Shown: in pieces, positions 1-9,210 of the stretch | How positions within the stretch are numbered: the stretch's first letter is position 1 | Layout of the letters: every line of letters starts with the position of its first letter | Source of the DNA: Lingula anatina | Taxonomy: Eukaryota > Brachiopoda > Lingulata > Lingulida > Lingulidae | Reading direction: 5' to 3' | Assembly (NCBI RefSeq): GCF_001039355.2 | Contig: NW_019775416.1 | Coordinates: forward strand, 191,229 to 220,292 | Length of the DNA stretch: 29,064 nucleotides | Program-made: the position numbers and the translations under genes | Notes under the pieces: model-generated | Databases searched by the model: none | Seen by the model: the letters and a program-made list of their open reading frames with translations, nothing else | Told to the model about the DNA's origin: nothing

Positions 1-83
1 GGGTAGGGGTAGTAGGTGGGTGTGGGGGTAGGGGTAGTAGGTGGGTGTGGGTAGGGGTAGGTGGGCATTGGGGTGGGGGGTGG
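1..83. repeat. G-rich minisatellite
   Basis: Repeats of a gggtaggggtagtaggtggg-type unit make about two and a half diverged copies up to the window edge, so the array probably continues outside. One strand is almost free of C and has many G runs of three to six, so a G-quadruplex is possible on the plus strand. Confidence 0.85.
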
Positions 84-274
84 ATGATACAGTGGTTGGC
101 TCTAAGTTCTTTAAAGCATTTACGTGAACATGATGTGTTTAACTGTCAGATGTTATTTCTATAGTCCTGCCCCCCTCTGCCAAAAGCACAGGTATTGCTA
201 TGCCTTTACTATTGGGATATAAACATATTTTCTAAATGAGGTATAATATCACCACACAAAGTAGCGTGAACAAA

Positions 275-292
275 TACGAGCGTGCGCTCGTA
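275..292. repeat. Perfect CpG-rich palindrome
   Basis: TACGAGCG and CGCTCGTA are perfect 8-base arms around a 2-base TG spacer. The element has several CpGs in surroundings that are AT-rich and CpG-poor. It could be a dimeric protein-binding site or a small hairpin; no known motif is recognised. Confidence 0.75.
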
Positions 293-657
293 CGAAAGCG
301 GATCTGGGAGCAAGATTACAGAGAACAGGTATTAAATGAGGCACGCATGCACACATATACATGTACACACTAGTGCAAACCTTAACGCATCAGGGTAATA
401 AAAATAGATAACAAATCAACTGCGTCCCTCTCCTCCCCACCTCTTCATACTTCGTATTAATAAATTAACTCATTATGTCTGACAACAGTTTTAGAAAATA
501 AAATCGAAAATAAACGCAAATCATAATTATAGGAGTGGGCTTTTATTAATTATTCCTATATCTACACACTCCGCTAGCCAAATACTTTGTAGCCTGTACC
601 CAACCGTACACTATAACCTAGAGAGCCAAAGTCCTGATAGATCATTTCAAGTAATTC

Positions 658-672
658 GGTTCAAAATGAACC
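658..672. promoter_or_regulatory. Nuclear-receptor-like IR3 (GGTTCA n3 TGAACC)
   Basis: GGTTCA-AAA-TGAACC is a perfect inverted repeat of a half-site used by several nuclear receptors. The 3-base spacing is that of steroid-type elements, whereas ecdysone-type elements usually have 1. No promoter or gene is visible next to it, so function is inference only. Confidence 0.25.
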
Positions 673-3042
673 CAGTTTTAAATATTTGACCATGTTCACA
701 ACATAAAAATTTGGAGGTGGGGTGGGTGCAAGCGAGGAGCCACACCTTATAGAAATGTATGGTCAGTTGGCAGGGTACCCGGACTCACCAGTCAACACGT
801 TCGAGCCAACCTCTACGAACTCACGGCATCCCGGACCCGATCAATGCCAGCCTTCACAGATCAAACCCCATATAAAACTGCCGTGACAGTTCTCAAATGT
901 AGATTGCCAGCTACACTCTACTAATATGTCAAACCGCAGGTCCGGGGGGACGACTTGAAGATATATTGGGGACTCGTGCTAGGCCTCAAATTACGCTAGC
1001 GCTGACTAACGTTCAAAATTATTGGTGTAATCCAAGATTGCTATTGAATTTCCACTCCCTGGGGCATTAGTCTAAGATTTAGGGACCTTCACTGCGGATA
1101 ACCAATAACGAACATTCTTTACACAGGGCCTCGGTTTTTGGTTTGTGTTTTAAAATGTTATAAATGGATAAGGATGTGTCTGTGAGGTGAATGACTTTGT
1201 TGTACAGAAGGATAATGTGTCTCATCTTGTGTTAGGACTTATGTACAGAACACAGGTTGGCATCAAGCTAGACAAGCACTGGTGTAATCTTTAACTGTGT
1301 CCCGTTTCATAAAAGATCTTTATCTTAAAATTGGCTTAAATTTGAGATGTTTTTGACTCATTTGCAGCAGAACAGTTTTAAAATGAGATATCCCGTCCGT
1401 GGTATAACACACAACACACTGCTTAGGTTTCAGAACAATGTTTAGTTTATTGAAGTGTACTATCACGGGTTTATCTGAAGATGAAAAAGGTCAAATTATG
1501 GTGTAAGAGTTAAGGAACAAATCCGAAGTAAAGTTCTTCTCTGAAACCGGAGACCATTTGTCGGTGTTATCTGTGGGTCGCATGCCAGAAAGTACCGCCT
1601 GGAATGGGAGTGTTTTATTGGAGTTTGTTGTAAGCTGGCATCACCTTCGGTACCATCGAAGAGTAAGCTCACTACTAAAATTGTGAAACCTTTTGTTTTC
1701 TTTCGAGATATATTATTTCGGTCGTTAGGCTACTATAGGATCGACAAAAACATTTTACAACTGGTACAGATAAGCAGCATGAGATCTTTCCAAAAACGAA
1801 AGCAAACGCACAAGCCATAGGTAATGTGCCCTTCTAAATCTAAATGTTAAAAAACTAAGATATTGACTTATCCCCTTCCTTGCTATATATGTGTAGTACA
1901 TTGTCCAATTTTTATTTTTAATTTTTTTGTATCGGTATATCTGTCAAATAACAGGTGCCCCATGTCATTTGGCCACGTTCATGCGTTCCCCATAAATAAA
2001 ACACTTAAATAAAACAGGTGCTCGGGAGCCAATACTATTTATTTTACTCTTGCAAAATGGTTCTTTCTTTAATAACATTGTGTCTCGAGCATATAAGACC
2101 TAATATACAAATAGGGCTATACATCTTGCAAACTCTTCCCTTGCCCGTAAAGTATGCTGATTATATTTTTACTGTTTCTGTTAATCGAAGGGGAAGCCAT
2201 GCGGCAAGAATATTCCAATAGTAACTGCCTGAAAGCGGACTCCATCCAAATCCCTAAAGTCAACAACTTTAAGATCATATGAATGCACTCTGACAACTCT
2301 TCTTAAGTCTTGGGATAACGCTGTGTTTCAAAACCGTTGCATTACGACTATTAAGCCATATACAATTGGTTTTGCAAATATTGAATATTATACATAAAAA
2401 GCATGTCGAATTATCTAAAGACAATTTTATGGCAAGTCTAGGGCAGTGCACATTTTCATTCACCGGTGCCTCTGAGAAAACTGTGTAAACAGTAAACATT
2501 AAAATAAATGAACATTTTCATTGTCAAGCATTTTTATAAAAATGGGTACCTCATATTTTTGGCGGTGAACACTGATTGTTATCGAAACTTGTCATAAGCT
2601 TTCGACAAGTGGGTCCCCAAGATTGGCGCCAGAAGTATCAATTTTTGTATCAGGTCTTCTCTAGAGTGTTTCCACCCCTTGTAACGGTCTACAAACTTAG
2701 CGGCGAGCCATCAGGCATGATGCACAGCAAATGAAGCCCGGATATTTCCCGGAATTCAAGAAATTCCAGGGCTCTGCTGCAACTTGAGATACAGAAATGC
2801 CTGGTTTGATTTTATCCTTGTTTCTTATCTATGAATACAAGATTGACCAAATGTTTGCGTCTGCTAGATCTTATACCCTTCCCTCCCCTTACATCTGTGT
2901 GCAAGAAAGAGATGGGCGTTTGATAAATGTGAAACACAAGATACTGACATGCCTTTCTTTTATACAATCAGTAATTAAAAATTGAGCAAGCGATGGTCAA
3001 TTGTCAGCATGTGCCACTATTCCGGCTGTGGGCCTTGGGATA

Positions 3043-3290
3043 GGTTGTCCCATTGCATGGTGTCCCGTTGTGGAATATCCCATTTTGGGTTGGTATATCT
3101 CGTTTTGTCCATTGTAGTTTATCTTAAGATGGGTTAACACATTATGAGGGATCTTCTCGTAGATTGTCCCATTGTAGATTGTCCTATCCCGGGTTGTCAC
3201 TTTATCGTGGGTTGTCCCATTGCTCTATAGCCTTTCATAGGTCATCCATCGTATAGTCGTGCTGTAGGTCGTCCACAATGGGTTATTCTA
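3043..3290. repeat. Degenerate 'ttgtcccattg' tandem repeat
   Basis: A diverged unit of roughly 20-24 bases with core ttgtcccattg and a following tggg or tagg recurs about ten times (for example near 3045, 3063, 3166, 3178, 3192, 3211). Spacing is irregular, so this is an old, decayed minisatellite. The short minus-strand frame across it is a by-product of the repeat. Confidence 0.7.
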
Positions 3291-3558
3291 TAGCATGTAA
3301 TGCACACTTCACTTGTCCAATACTTCTACTATCCAGCGTATTTCGTGGCACTTCTATTGTTTCACTTGAGAATGGCAAGGTGTTTCACAGCTGGTGAGTG
3401 CAGGCATACAATTATAATTGAGGCTGTATCCCTCAATGTTATCTAACATTTCTTTGTATCCATTTAATTCAACGTTTCCATTAAAGTGATTATATCAGCA
3501 AGCATCGCCTTGAGGTGAAAGAACTGCGAAATGTGTACTACAGACTTTAGCATGGCTC
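3291..3558. other. No supported gene
   Basis: AT-rich spacer between two minisatellites; I see no feature in it. Confidence 0.6.
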
Positions 3559-3750
3559 CCCTTAACAAATATGTTTATATCACATAATACCTCTTAACAA
3601 ATATGTTTATATTACATAATAACCCTTAACAAATATGTTTATACCCCTTAATACCCCTTAACAAATATGTTTATACCCCATAATACCCCTTAACAAATAT
3701 GGTCATACCCCATAATACCCCTTAACAAATATGTTTATACCCCATAATAC
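3559..3750. repeat. 32-bp minisatellite, six units
   Basis: Six head-to-tail units of exactly 32 bases start at 3559, 3591, 3623, 3655, 3687 and 3719. The core is cccttaacaaatatgttta followed by a variable tail ending in ataatac or taatac. The last three units are nearly identical (one carries ggtcat for gtttat), and the first two differ most in the tail (tcacataatac, ttacataataa). The gradient suggests recent expansion at the 3' end with no length change. Confidence 0.97.
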
Positions 3751-4296
3751 TGTATATGCTATACATACATTATTATGTCAGGGACACGTTATGTATTAAG
3801 TGTGAAAGAGAAATATCAGTGTCTCAAAAGAAAATTTCAAGATGGGTGAATGTTTTTCATAGTTTCAAACGTTTTATCTTGTGCAGTATGGAACGGGAAA
3901 GACTTTAGATTATACATATTTATTGATTGAAAAATACAAGATTTTAATCTTGGTAATCTAGGTATTAAATTACTTATATTTGAATGCATTATCCAGTGAA
4001 CGCAGAGCGCTACTACATGTATATTATATTTCTTTACTTGATCCTTGCTCCTGCAACAAACTCCTGTAGCTGCTATTGCATTTCAAACATACCAAATGCA
4101 GACGATCGGTAAGGCAGCGGTCAAAGAATAAGAATTACCATCTTTAGACAAATTGTATCAATTAAGATGAATTATCAATCATCTTCGTATTTTAAACAAG
4201 GGTAGTGATTACCTGGCTTTCCTGGCGGGAAGAATATTGGACTGTTATAATTGACTGGTAATTAAGATCATTATTGACTGCACAGATTCATAATTA

Positions 4297-4344
4297 TCAC
4301 ACTTTCAGTGTAAAACCGCTTCACACTTTCAGTGTAGAACCGCG
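4297..4344. repeat. 24-bp tandem duplication
   Basis: tcacactttcagtgta followed by aaaccgct (4297-4320), then gaaccgcg (4321-4344). Two substitutions in 24 bases indicate a recent duplication. Each copy holds the short palindrome cactttcagtg. The surrounding 4.13-4.46 kb is rich in TAAT/ATTA words. Confidence 0.9.
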
Positions 4345-4829
4345 GGGGACATCTAGAGGCTATAATTATTGATCATATACACTATATGGAAGGTGGTACT
4401 GGCATTGTGGACCCATAACTAGCACTATATATGTAATTAGTAATTACTCAATTATTGTCATAACACGCGGTTTGCATGTTGAGAGTAATCTGTGGGTTGT
4501 TTTGGGATTTATATTAGCATTTCATTGAATCTTGGAAGGTAAGTTCTTGTATAATATGCTATTCTAATTCTTTAATTTCACAATGTTTCTCATACAGTCG
4601 CAACAAAAAATTGAAGAATTGTAATAGAAAGCAAATATCCTTATGAATTGTTTTGATCAAAAATACAGAAAAAGACACGTTATAAGTATTGCTGTTGTAC
4701 AGATTCTTTACATATAATGGGCTACTTTGGTGTAGGAGGGGGCAAAACTCATTTATTTATTATCATATATGGTATTATAAGCTAAAAGGTATTAGCTTAA
4801 GATGTTGTTTAATTCCAAACATCGAATTG

Positions 4830-5110
4830 ATAATAAAAACATCATCTCGTCCCGAAGTGTCCGAGGAGATGAGGAGACTTGTGCATTTGTTTGAGCTGTG
4901 GAATATGAAAACAGAACAAAATCATTACAAAGCCAAGACGTACACCACAATATCTTCGAACAAGCCCATAAGCTATACTTTTATCAATTGTGGGAGGGAA
5001 TAATTGTTTACCATGTATTTACAGTGCCAATTTCGATGGTTCTGATGCTAACTACTCAACAAATGGTTTCAAAGGTTATAATTGATAAAGTCGAAGAACC
5101 GTCTGATTAA
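4830..5110 (+). CDS. Coding-like stretch in two overlapping frames; possible decayed gene
   Basis: I do not recognise this. One frame, open until the stop at 5001-5003, reads in its second half SSRPEVSEEMRRLVHLFELW and on, a helix-like, charged segment with ordinary codon use. A second frame, open from 4895 to the stop at 5108, includes the segment TVPISMVLMLTTQQMV and ends KVEEPSD. Both have a purine-first codon rhythm, and the second takes over about where the first stops, as a frameshifted coding relic would. An acceptor-like tgtatttacag ends at 5022. No start codon, partner exon or family is found, so this may be chance. Confidence 0.15.
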
Positions 5111-5539
5111 ATGCAGAAACCGTATTGGAAATTTTCCAGAATCTATGGCTTGGGGATGCGGATTGCTGATCGTCTGTTTTTCTCTGGTTAATTTCGTTTT
5201 CCCCGACTTAAATGATTAGTTCACAATGTGGAACATTCACTAGATTACTAGTGCATTCCAAAATGTTGGGCTTTAGTACTGACGGCTCGATGCTAGTCAT
5301 AATTTTTGTTACCCAAAGAAACGAAGCAATATATGTTTATCATGTATATCAAATGGAATAGTTAATTCTATATCGCAGTATAATAGGTTGTATTCTGTAT
5401 TATGTAGGCCGGGCACTAACGTGGATTCCAAGATGAGAAAATTGGCACCAATCTATGGAGAAAAACTTTGTCAGCTTTCAGGAAAAAACAAACCAGACAT
5501 CAAACTGTTCTACTACAGTCACACATATGAAAGCACGTG

Positions 5540-5542
<3 letters not shown>

Positions 5543-5577
<35 letters not shown>
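5543..5577. repeat. (AC)n microsatellite
   Basis: About 17 uninterrupted AC dinucleotides. Confidence 0.98.
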
Positions 5578-5578
<1 letters not shown>

Positions 5579-6770
5579 TACAAATGCACAGCATCACGTT
5601 TCAGTACATGGTGTGTATTTACCTGAACACGCACGGAGAATGTACTGCCCTTACACAGACACAAGGAACTAACGCAAGAGCCTCAGTCTGTTTATTTTAC
5701 ATTATATTTTACAGTATACAAGAACCTTTGAATCGATCCGTACTTGCATGTGAAATAGACAATACTCACATGTGTATATTCTTTTTTATATATTAAAGAC
5801 AAAATGGAGAAAGGCATTCTTATGGCAGCATGCAGTGGCATCATGGTACCATCAAAATATTGTTATTTGAACCGCATGCCTGTCAAACGTATCGCTGGGA
5901 GTGCGACATTTTAGTTACAAATTCTGTGTGTCTCAAAATCCAAATTAATGAATAATATATTGAATCTTTGACATTTCGTCAAGAAAACCTGTAAAAAACT
6001 TGCCATGTCAGTAATTGTACAGGATATATCAGGTACAGTCAATGGATAAATAGTTTGGTAAGACACATAAAACTCAATGAAACAAGGAATTCTAGGCAGC
6101 AATTTCCAGTTAGAATTGTCCTTTTTAACCCGGCCGAGTCTCTACCCCTCATTGCCAAGGGTCAGATGTCAGTGACAATTAGCAAAATCAACATAATTAA
6201 CGTCCTTTCTTTATAAAACACATTGCGCAACATATGCCGCAGTCCAATAAACAAAATAACAGAGTATCCATGTTCGTGGCCACTGAAATCGGTTTTGTTT
6301 CTTCAGTTTGGATTATCAATGAAACCTATTCAAAACTTTGCCCAGTGCACTTGGAATAGGAGCTTTACCTCTAAAACCTCCCTAAATTAAAATTTAGACA
6401 ATATTTATAGAATACACATGAAGTAGCTTACTTAATAGAGTAGCCATTGGTCTGAAATGTTTGTGTTTTTATAAAACCGAAGCAGCATTGACTTTGATTT
6501 GACTGTTACTGATTTATGTACATAGCTTCTACATGTACTGTACGTACACTGACATCTTTGTCTCACTTTCCACAAAATTTCGTCCTAAATTATTTCGTAA
6601 CACAGGGTATCAGAGTATATGTTTGATCTTGTAACGCCTGGGTTAAGAGGAGGATGTTATCAAAAAGTTTTATATGTTTATTTGATGTCATTTTGTCGCC
6701 TAATGATTTCAGGTCGTCGTCGTATCAATTGTCCCAGTAGTGTCACCTTCGACTTGAAGGTTACATCATC

Positions 6771-6885
6771 GTTTTTGCATAAGTTTGCTAAAAGGATAAC
6801 CGTTGATGTTAATGTTGTGTATATGAGTTATATCATTGTGTTTGCCTAAGTTTACCAAATGGATAACCAACGTTAACGCCGTGCC
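6771..6885. repeat. Diverged 67-bp direct duplication
   Basis: gtttttgcataagtttgct at 6771 recurs as gtgtttgcctaagtttacc at 6838, each followed by aa(a/t)ggataacc. About 26 of the first 31 bases match, then similarity fades. It is two copies of an old tandem repeat. Confidence 0.65.
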
Positions 6886-7045
6886 CCTGGTATGGACATC
6901 TATACAGTGCAGGTTGTTTTCTGAACCCTTGCTTCTTAAGATAACGTAAATCAATGCCGAAAACCACTGAACGCTTCCAGGTCGTCCCCTGTCAAAAGAT
7001 TCTGGCTGTACACAGCGGTTATAAATTAATTATTTGTTTCTTCAG

Positions 7046-7240
7046 GCGATATCAAGTGGCAATAGGAATTTTCGGCTTCAGTCCACATTGTATCGACAAT
7101 TGAACCCGATATTGGTGGCTGTTTTCTGGATTCTCTGTCTCTTGTTCTTGCGGCGCACGAACATGTTGTTGTTATTGTTCCTATTATGGTTGTTTGCACT
7201 TTGTATTGTTCTGTATTTAAACGCATTAGCTAGTACATGA
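7046..7240 (+). CDS. Candidate terminal exon with two hydrophobic segments
   Basis: A strong acceptor-like tract (ttatttgtttcttcag) ends at 7045 and the frame is open from base 7046 to a TGA at 7238-7240. The product would have a basic N-terminal part, a hydrophobic stretch (ILVAVFWILCLLFL), a short RRTN loop and a second one (MLLLLFLLWLFALCIVLYL), like the C-terminal end of a membrane protein. The opposite strand carries an equally good Asn/Lys-rich frame whose antisense would automatically look hydrophobic, so at most one of the two is real. No polyadenylation AATAAA follows closely. Confidence 0.15.
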   Translation, partial: AISSGNRNFRLQSTLYRQLNPILVAVFWILCLLFLRRTNMLLLLFLLWLFALCIVLYLNALAST

Positions 7241-7351
7241 TAAACGGTGGAAACATATTTGTTATTCTTGGGGCGACTCAGTATGGTTGTGAAGCTCTTT
7301 GCCATCGCTTCGGTGATTCTAGTAACGATTTCTAGCAAGTGCCACCTTGCA
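7078..7351 (-). CDS. Candidate terminal exon, basic Asn-rich product
   Basis: On the minus strand an acceptor-like tcacatacttcttacag ends at 7352. From 7351 the frame is open for about 90 codons to a TGA at 7078-7080. Codons have a clear purine-N-pyrimidine rhythm (ATC GTT ACT, AAT AAC, ATC ACC). The product starts LEIVTRITEAMAKSFTTI, continues with a helix-like region, an Asn run (NRNNNNN) and a basic patch (RRKNKRQR). No family is recognised. It overlaps the plus-strand candidate; codon rhythm slightly favours this strand. Confidence 0.18.
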
Positions 7352-8005
7352 CTGTAAGAAGTATGTGATGGAATTTAGACTATTTCTGTAACTTGCTGTG
7401 AGTTGGATGAAAATTAAAATATGTCATATCTTTAACTTTTCTGTGCCTGTTGTCTCTCATTGAGGTAGTTTCTTAATGCTGCAAGCGTGTGCAACCTGCA
7501 GTTTGTATCACACATACAAAATATTTGCCAAAAAATCCTTAAATTTGAGCCCATAAATATGGCCTACTTCAGCGCAAGATAGCTCCATATAGAACATTTT
7601 AGTCCACTCCAACAAAATAACTGTTAAAGTGATGCATAAGTCATGGCTTTTTTGTTGTTACTATAGAAACAGATACAATATTTCATCTTATAGGACCACT
7701 ACTTACTATCTTGCGTCAAAGTTAACAAAAATGTTGGGCTGGAAGCTAAGACCAGTTGCCTGGCTAAATATCATTTCCAAAAGAGACCCCTGTGCAGTTT
7801 GCTGTGTGATCGGCACATGACAATCTCACAATTTATTGCGCTCACCCAGCTAACATATTCTCCTTACAGCGTAAACCGTTCCCAATGTGTTGTGCTAACG
7901 TGATTGATTGCATTACCCTGCCTGATTAATTGGCTGCAGACCACGAAGCGCACTTGTTTTACAAAATTACCCAAACCCGTTACAAGACGCCCACTGCGTT
8001 GTTAG
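7352..8005. other. No supported gene
   Basis: I see no feature here beyond a 63-codon plus-strand frame (7629-7820) with no splice support, and a TAAT-rich patch near 7895-7935 (tgattgattgcattac, gattaattggct) that includes a reversed CCAAT word. Confidence 0.55.
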
Positions 8006-8352
8006 AAAAATGACGTTTGTGGTAAGAAGAACTTTAATATTGCCAATACTATTGATTTTCTCGGCTCTTGGGTGTCGGTAAGTGACACACGGGTTAAGTA
8101 ATCCTGCTTGTTGAACAATTCTTGTGTTAGCTAGAAACAAATACTTTGATAAATGAATTAAGGAACTGGCGTTACGCTCCTGCATGTTACGTAACGAGTG
8201 ACGTAGGTGTTCATTGTACACGTCACGAATGGCTTTTCACTCTGGAGATTTTGGAGAAGTGTCCAGAGCTTAAAGAAAACGGTGCCTGCTCCATTTTTTA
8301 CAACAAAGCGGGGACGGACAAAGCTGGTCATTTACATATTTCATATTTCTAA
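8006..8352 (+). CDS. Candidate two-exon gene end: small Cys-containing protein
   Basis: Unrecognised, but the best exon pair in the window. A donor TCG/gtaagt lies at 8077/8078. Model 1: internal exon 8006-8077 after acceptor gcgttgttag, codons strongly purine-N-pyrimidine (AAT GAC GTT), a 53-base intron with acceptor caattcttgtgttag, and terminal exon 8131-8352; both junctions are in phase 0. Model 2: ATG at 8010 reads a signal-peptide-like MTFVVRR + LILPILLIFSALGC, joined in phase across an 85-base intron to 8163, but that acceptor (gaattaag) is poor. Both models share the same last frame: Cys in APACYVTSDVGVHC, LEKCPEL and GACSIF, ending HLHISYF and TAA at 8350-8352. A 53-base intron is short for most animals. 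A minus-strand frame overlaps (7967-8221) without comparable signals. Confidence 0.3.
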
Positions 8353-8954
8353 CAAAGTATGCAACAACAGCTAAAATTACGACAAATATATAAATTATTC
8401 TTATGCAAAGAAATTGTGGTACGTTATTTAGAATGCGTGACATTTTGTTGAGAATTGAAAGGAGTTTAAAAATAACTGGAATGTCTACTTGCACATGAAG
8501 TCTCCCACAGCTTGTTAGGACAATCTCCACTGGTTGATTTCCTCGGTTATTAACCTCTCTAAACATCAAACAACCACATAGTTTATGCCGTTCTGGGTTT
8601 CACCGTACCGGTGTGGCATCAATGGTAGTGCTAGGAATGAAGTCGGGGACTCATATGATTAGTACAGGTTAAGGTTAGACCAAGTATTAGGGTTAGTATA
8701 TGGGACGAATGTCACTAATGGGGAACGGACTACGGTTTTTAGCGGACTACCATTCCTGTCACATCGGACAAAATACAAGACCAAACGTGTAATGAAAACA
8801 CACCGTTGAAGAAGGCTGCGGCCCCTGGGAAAGTATTCTGAGCCTATCATCTGATGTTGACACGAAGTCATGAATTATAAACTAAGCAAATATCTCAACA
8901 CAGATTTCCTGGTACAATTCCAGCATATATGAGTAAGAGCAGGACTGGCCATAG
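8353..8954. other. No supported gene
   Basis: Two minus-strand frames (8270-8569, and an ATG frame 8659-8871) have no splice or family support. The second owes part of its length to degenerate ggttag words at 8668-8700. Confidence 0.5.
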
Positions 8955-9083
8955 TCACATATAGAAAACCTTCTAGCAAAGGAAATCAATGGCGACCACC
9001 TGACTTCCTCACAGTGTCAATGTTGCCAGAGTCACGGTTTTCTTCAGAACGAGGAGAACTTCTGTTTGTCGTGTTATTTATAA
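8955..9083 (+). CDS. Short frame with CxxC-x12-CxxC pattern
   Basis: Forty-two open codons lie between a TAG and a TAA. After the acceptor-like ccacctgacttcctcacag (AG at 9013-9014) they read CQCCQSHGF and, 12 residues after the first CxxC, CLSC. That is the spacing of a zinc-ribbon or treble-clef half, although the second cysteine pair is only two residues from the stop. The upstream part (ENLLAKEINGDHL) is also protein-like and in the same frame. There is no ATG. A good minus-strand frame overlaps, so the cysteine spacing may be coincidence. Confidence 0.12.
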   Translation, partial: SHIENLLAKEINGDHLTSSQCQCCQSHGFLQNEENFCLSCYL

Positions 9084-9210
9084 AGGCATAAAACCTGGAG
9101 GCAAACGTGATCAATTGCCAAATATGCGTAGAAGGAAAACATTTGCTCAGAGTTGGTAAACCTGCAATAGCTACACGTAGACCTAAAATCGGGACTTTGT
9201 TTGTTTTCAA
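8986..9210 (-). CDS. Candidate terminal exon, unrecognised
   Basis: A 74-codon minus-strand frame with coding-like codons, especially near its end (GAA GAA AAC CGT GAC TCT GGC AAC ATT GAC). Its product has a hydrophobic start (VPILGLRVAIAGLP), then THIWQLITFASRFYAF, then a polar Ser/Arg/Asn tail (SEENRDSGNIDTVRKSGG). A modest acceptor-like gacaatcag precedes it near 9212. No family is recognised. It overlaps the plus-strand CxxC frame. Confidence 0.15.
   Translation of the reverse strand: MKTNKVPILGLRVAIAGLPTLSKCFPSTHIWQLITFASRFYAFINNTTNRSSPRSEENRDSGNIDTVRKSGGRH

Larger units (their letters stand above)
84..2996. other. No supported gene
   Basis: About 2.9 kb of AT-rich sequence. A 62-codon ATG frame at 2797-2985 has a fair start context (gaaATGc) and a hydrophobic first 12 residues, but no splice signal or family match supports it. 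Frames near 2018-2221 (+) and 2275-2499 (-) look random. Two short palindromes are listed separately; I see nothing else. Confidence 0.6.
5111..7045. other. No supported gene; one microsatellite and one diverged duplication
   Basis: Apart from the CA tract at 5543-5577 and the 67-base duplication at 6771-6885, I see no feature. The frames at 5388-5796 owe part of their length to the CA repeat (Thr-His runs) and are not gene evidence. Confidence 0.6.

Noticed and set aside
3043-3750. Could the repeat arrays be a CRISPR?
   Set aside because: The units are head-to-tail without unique spacers, and the host is an animal; these are minisatellites.
5388-5796. Two plus-strand frames across the CA repeat
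   Set aside because: The Thr-His run comes from the microsatellite; the flanks show no coding evidence.
8659-8871. 70-codon minus-strand ATG frame
   Set aside because: Part lies in degenerate ggttag-type repeats; no other support.
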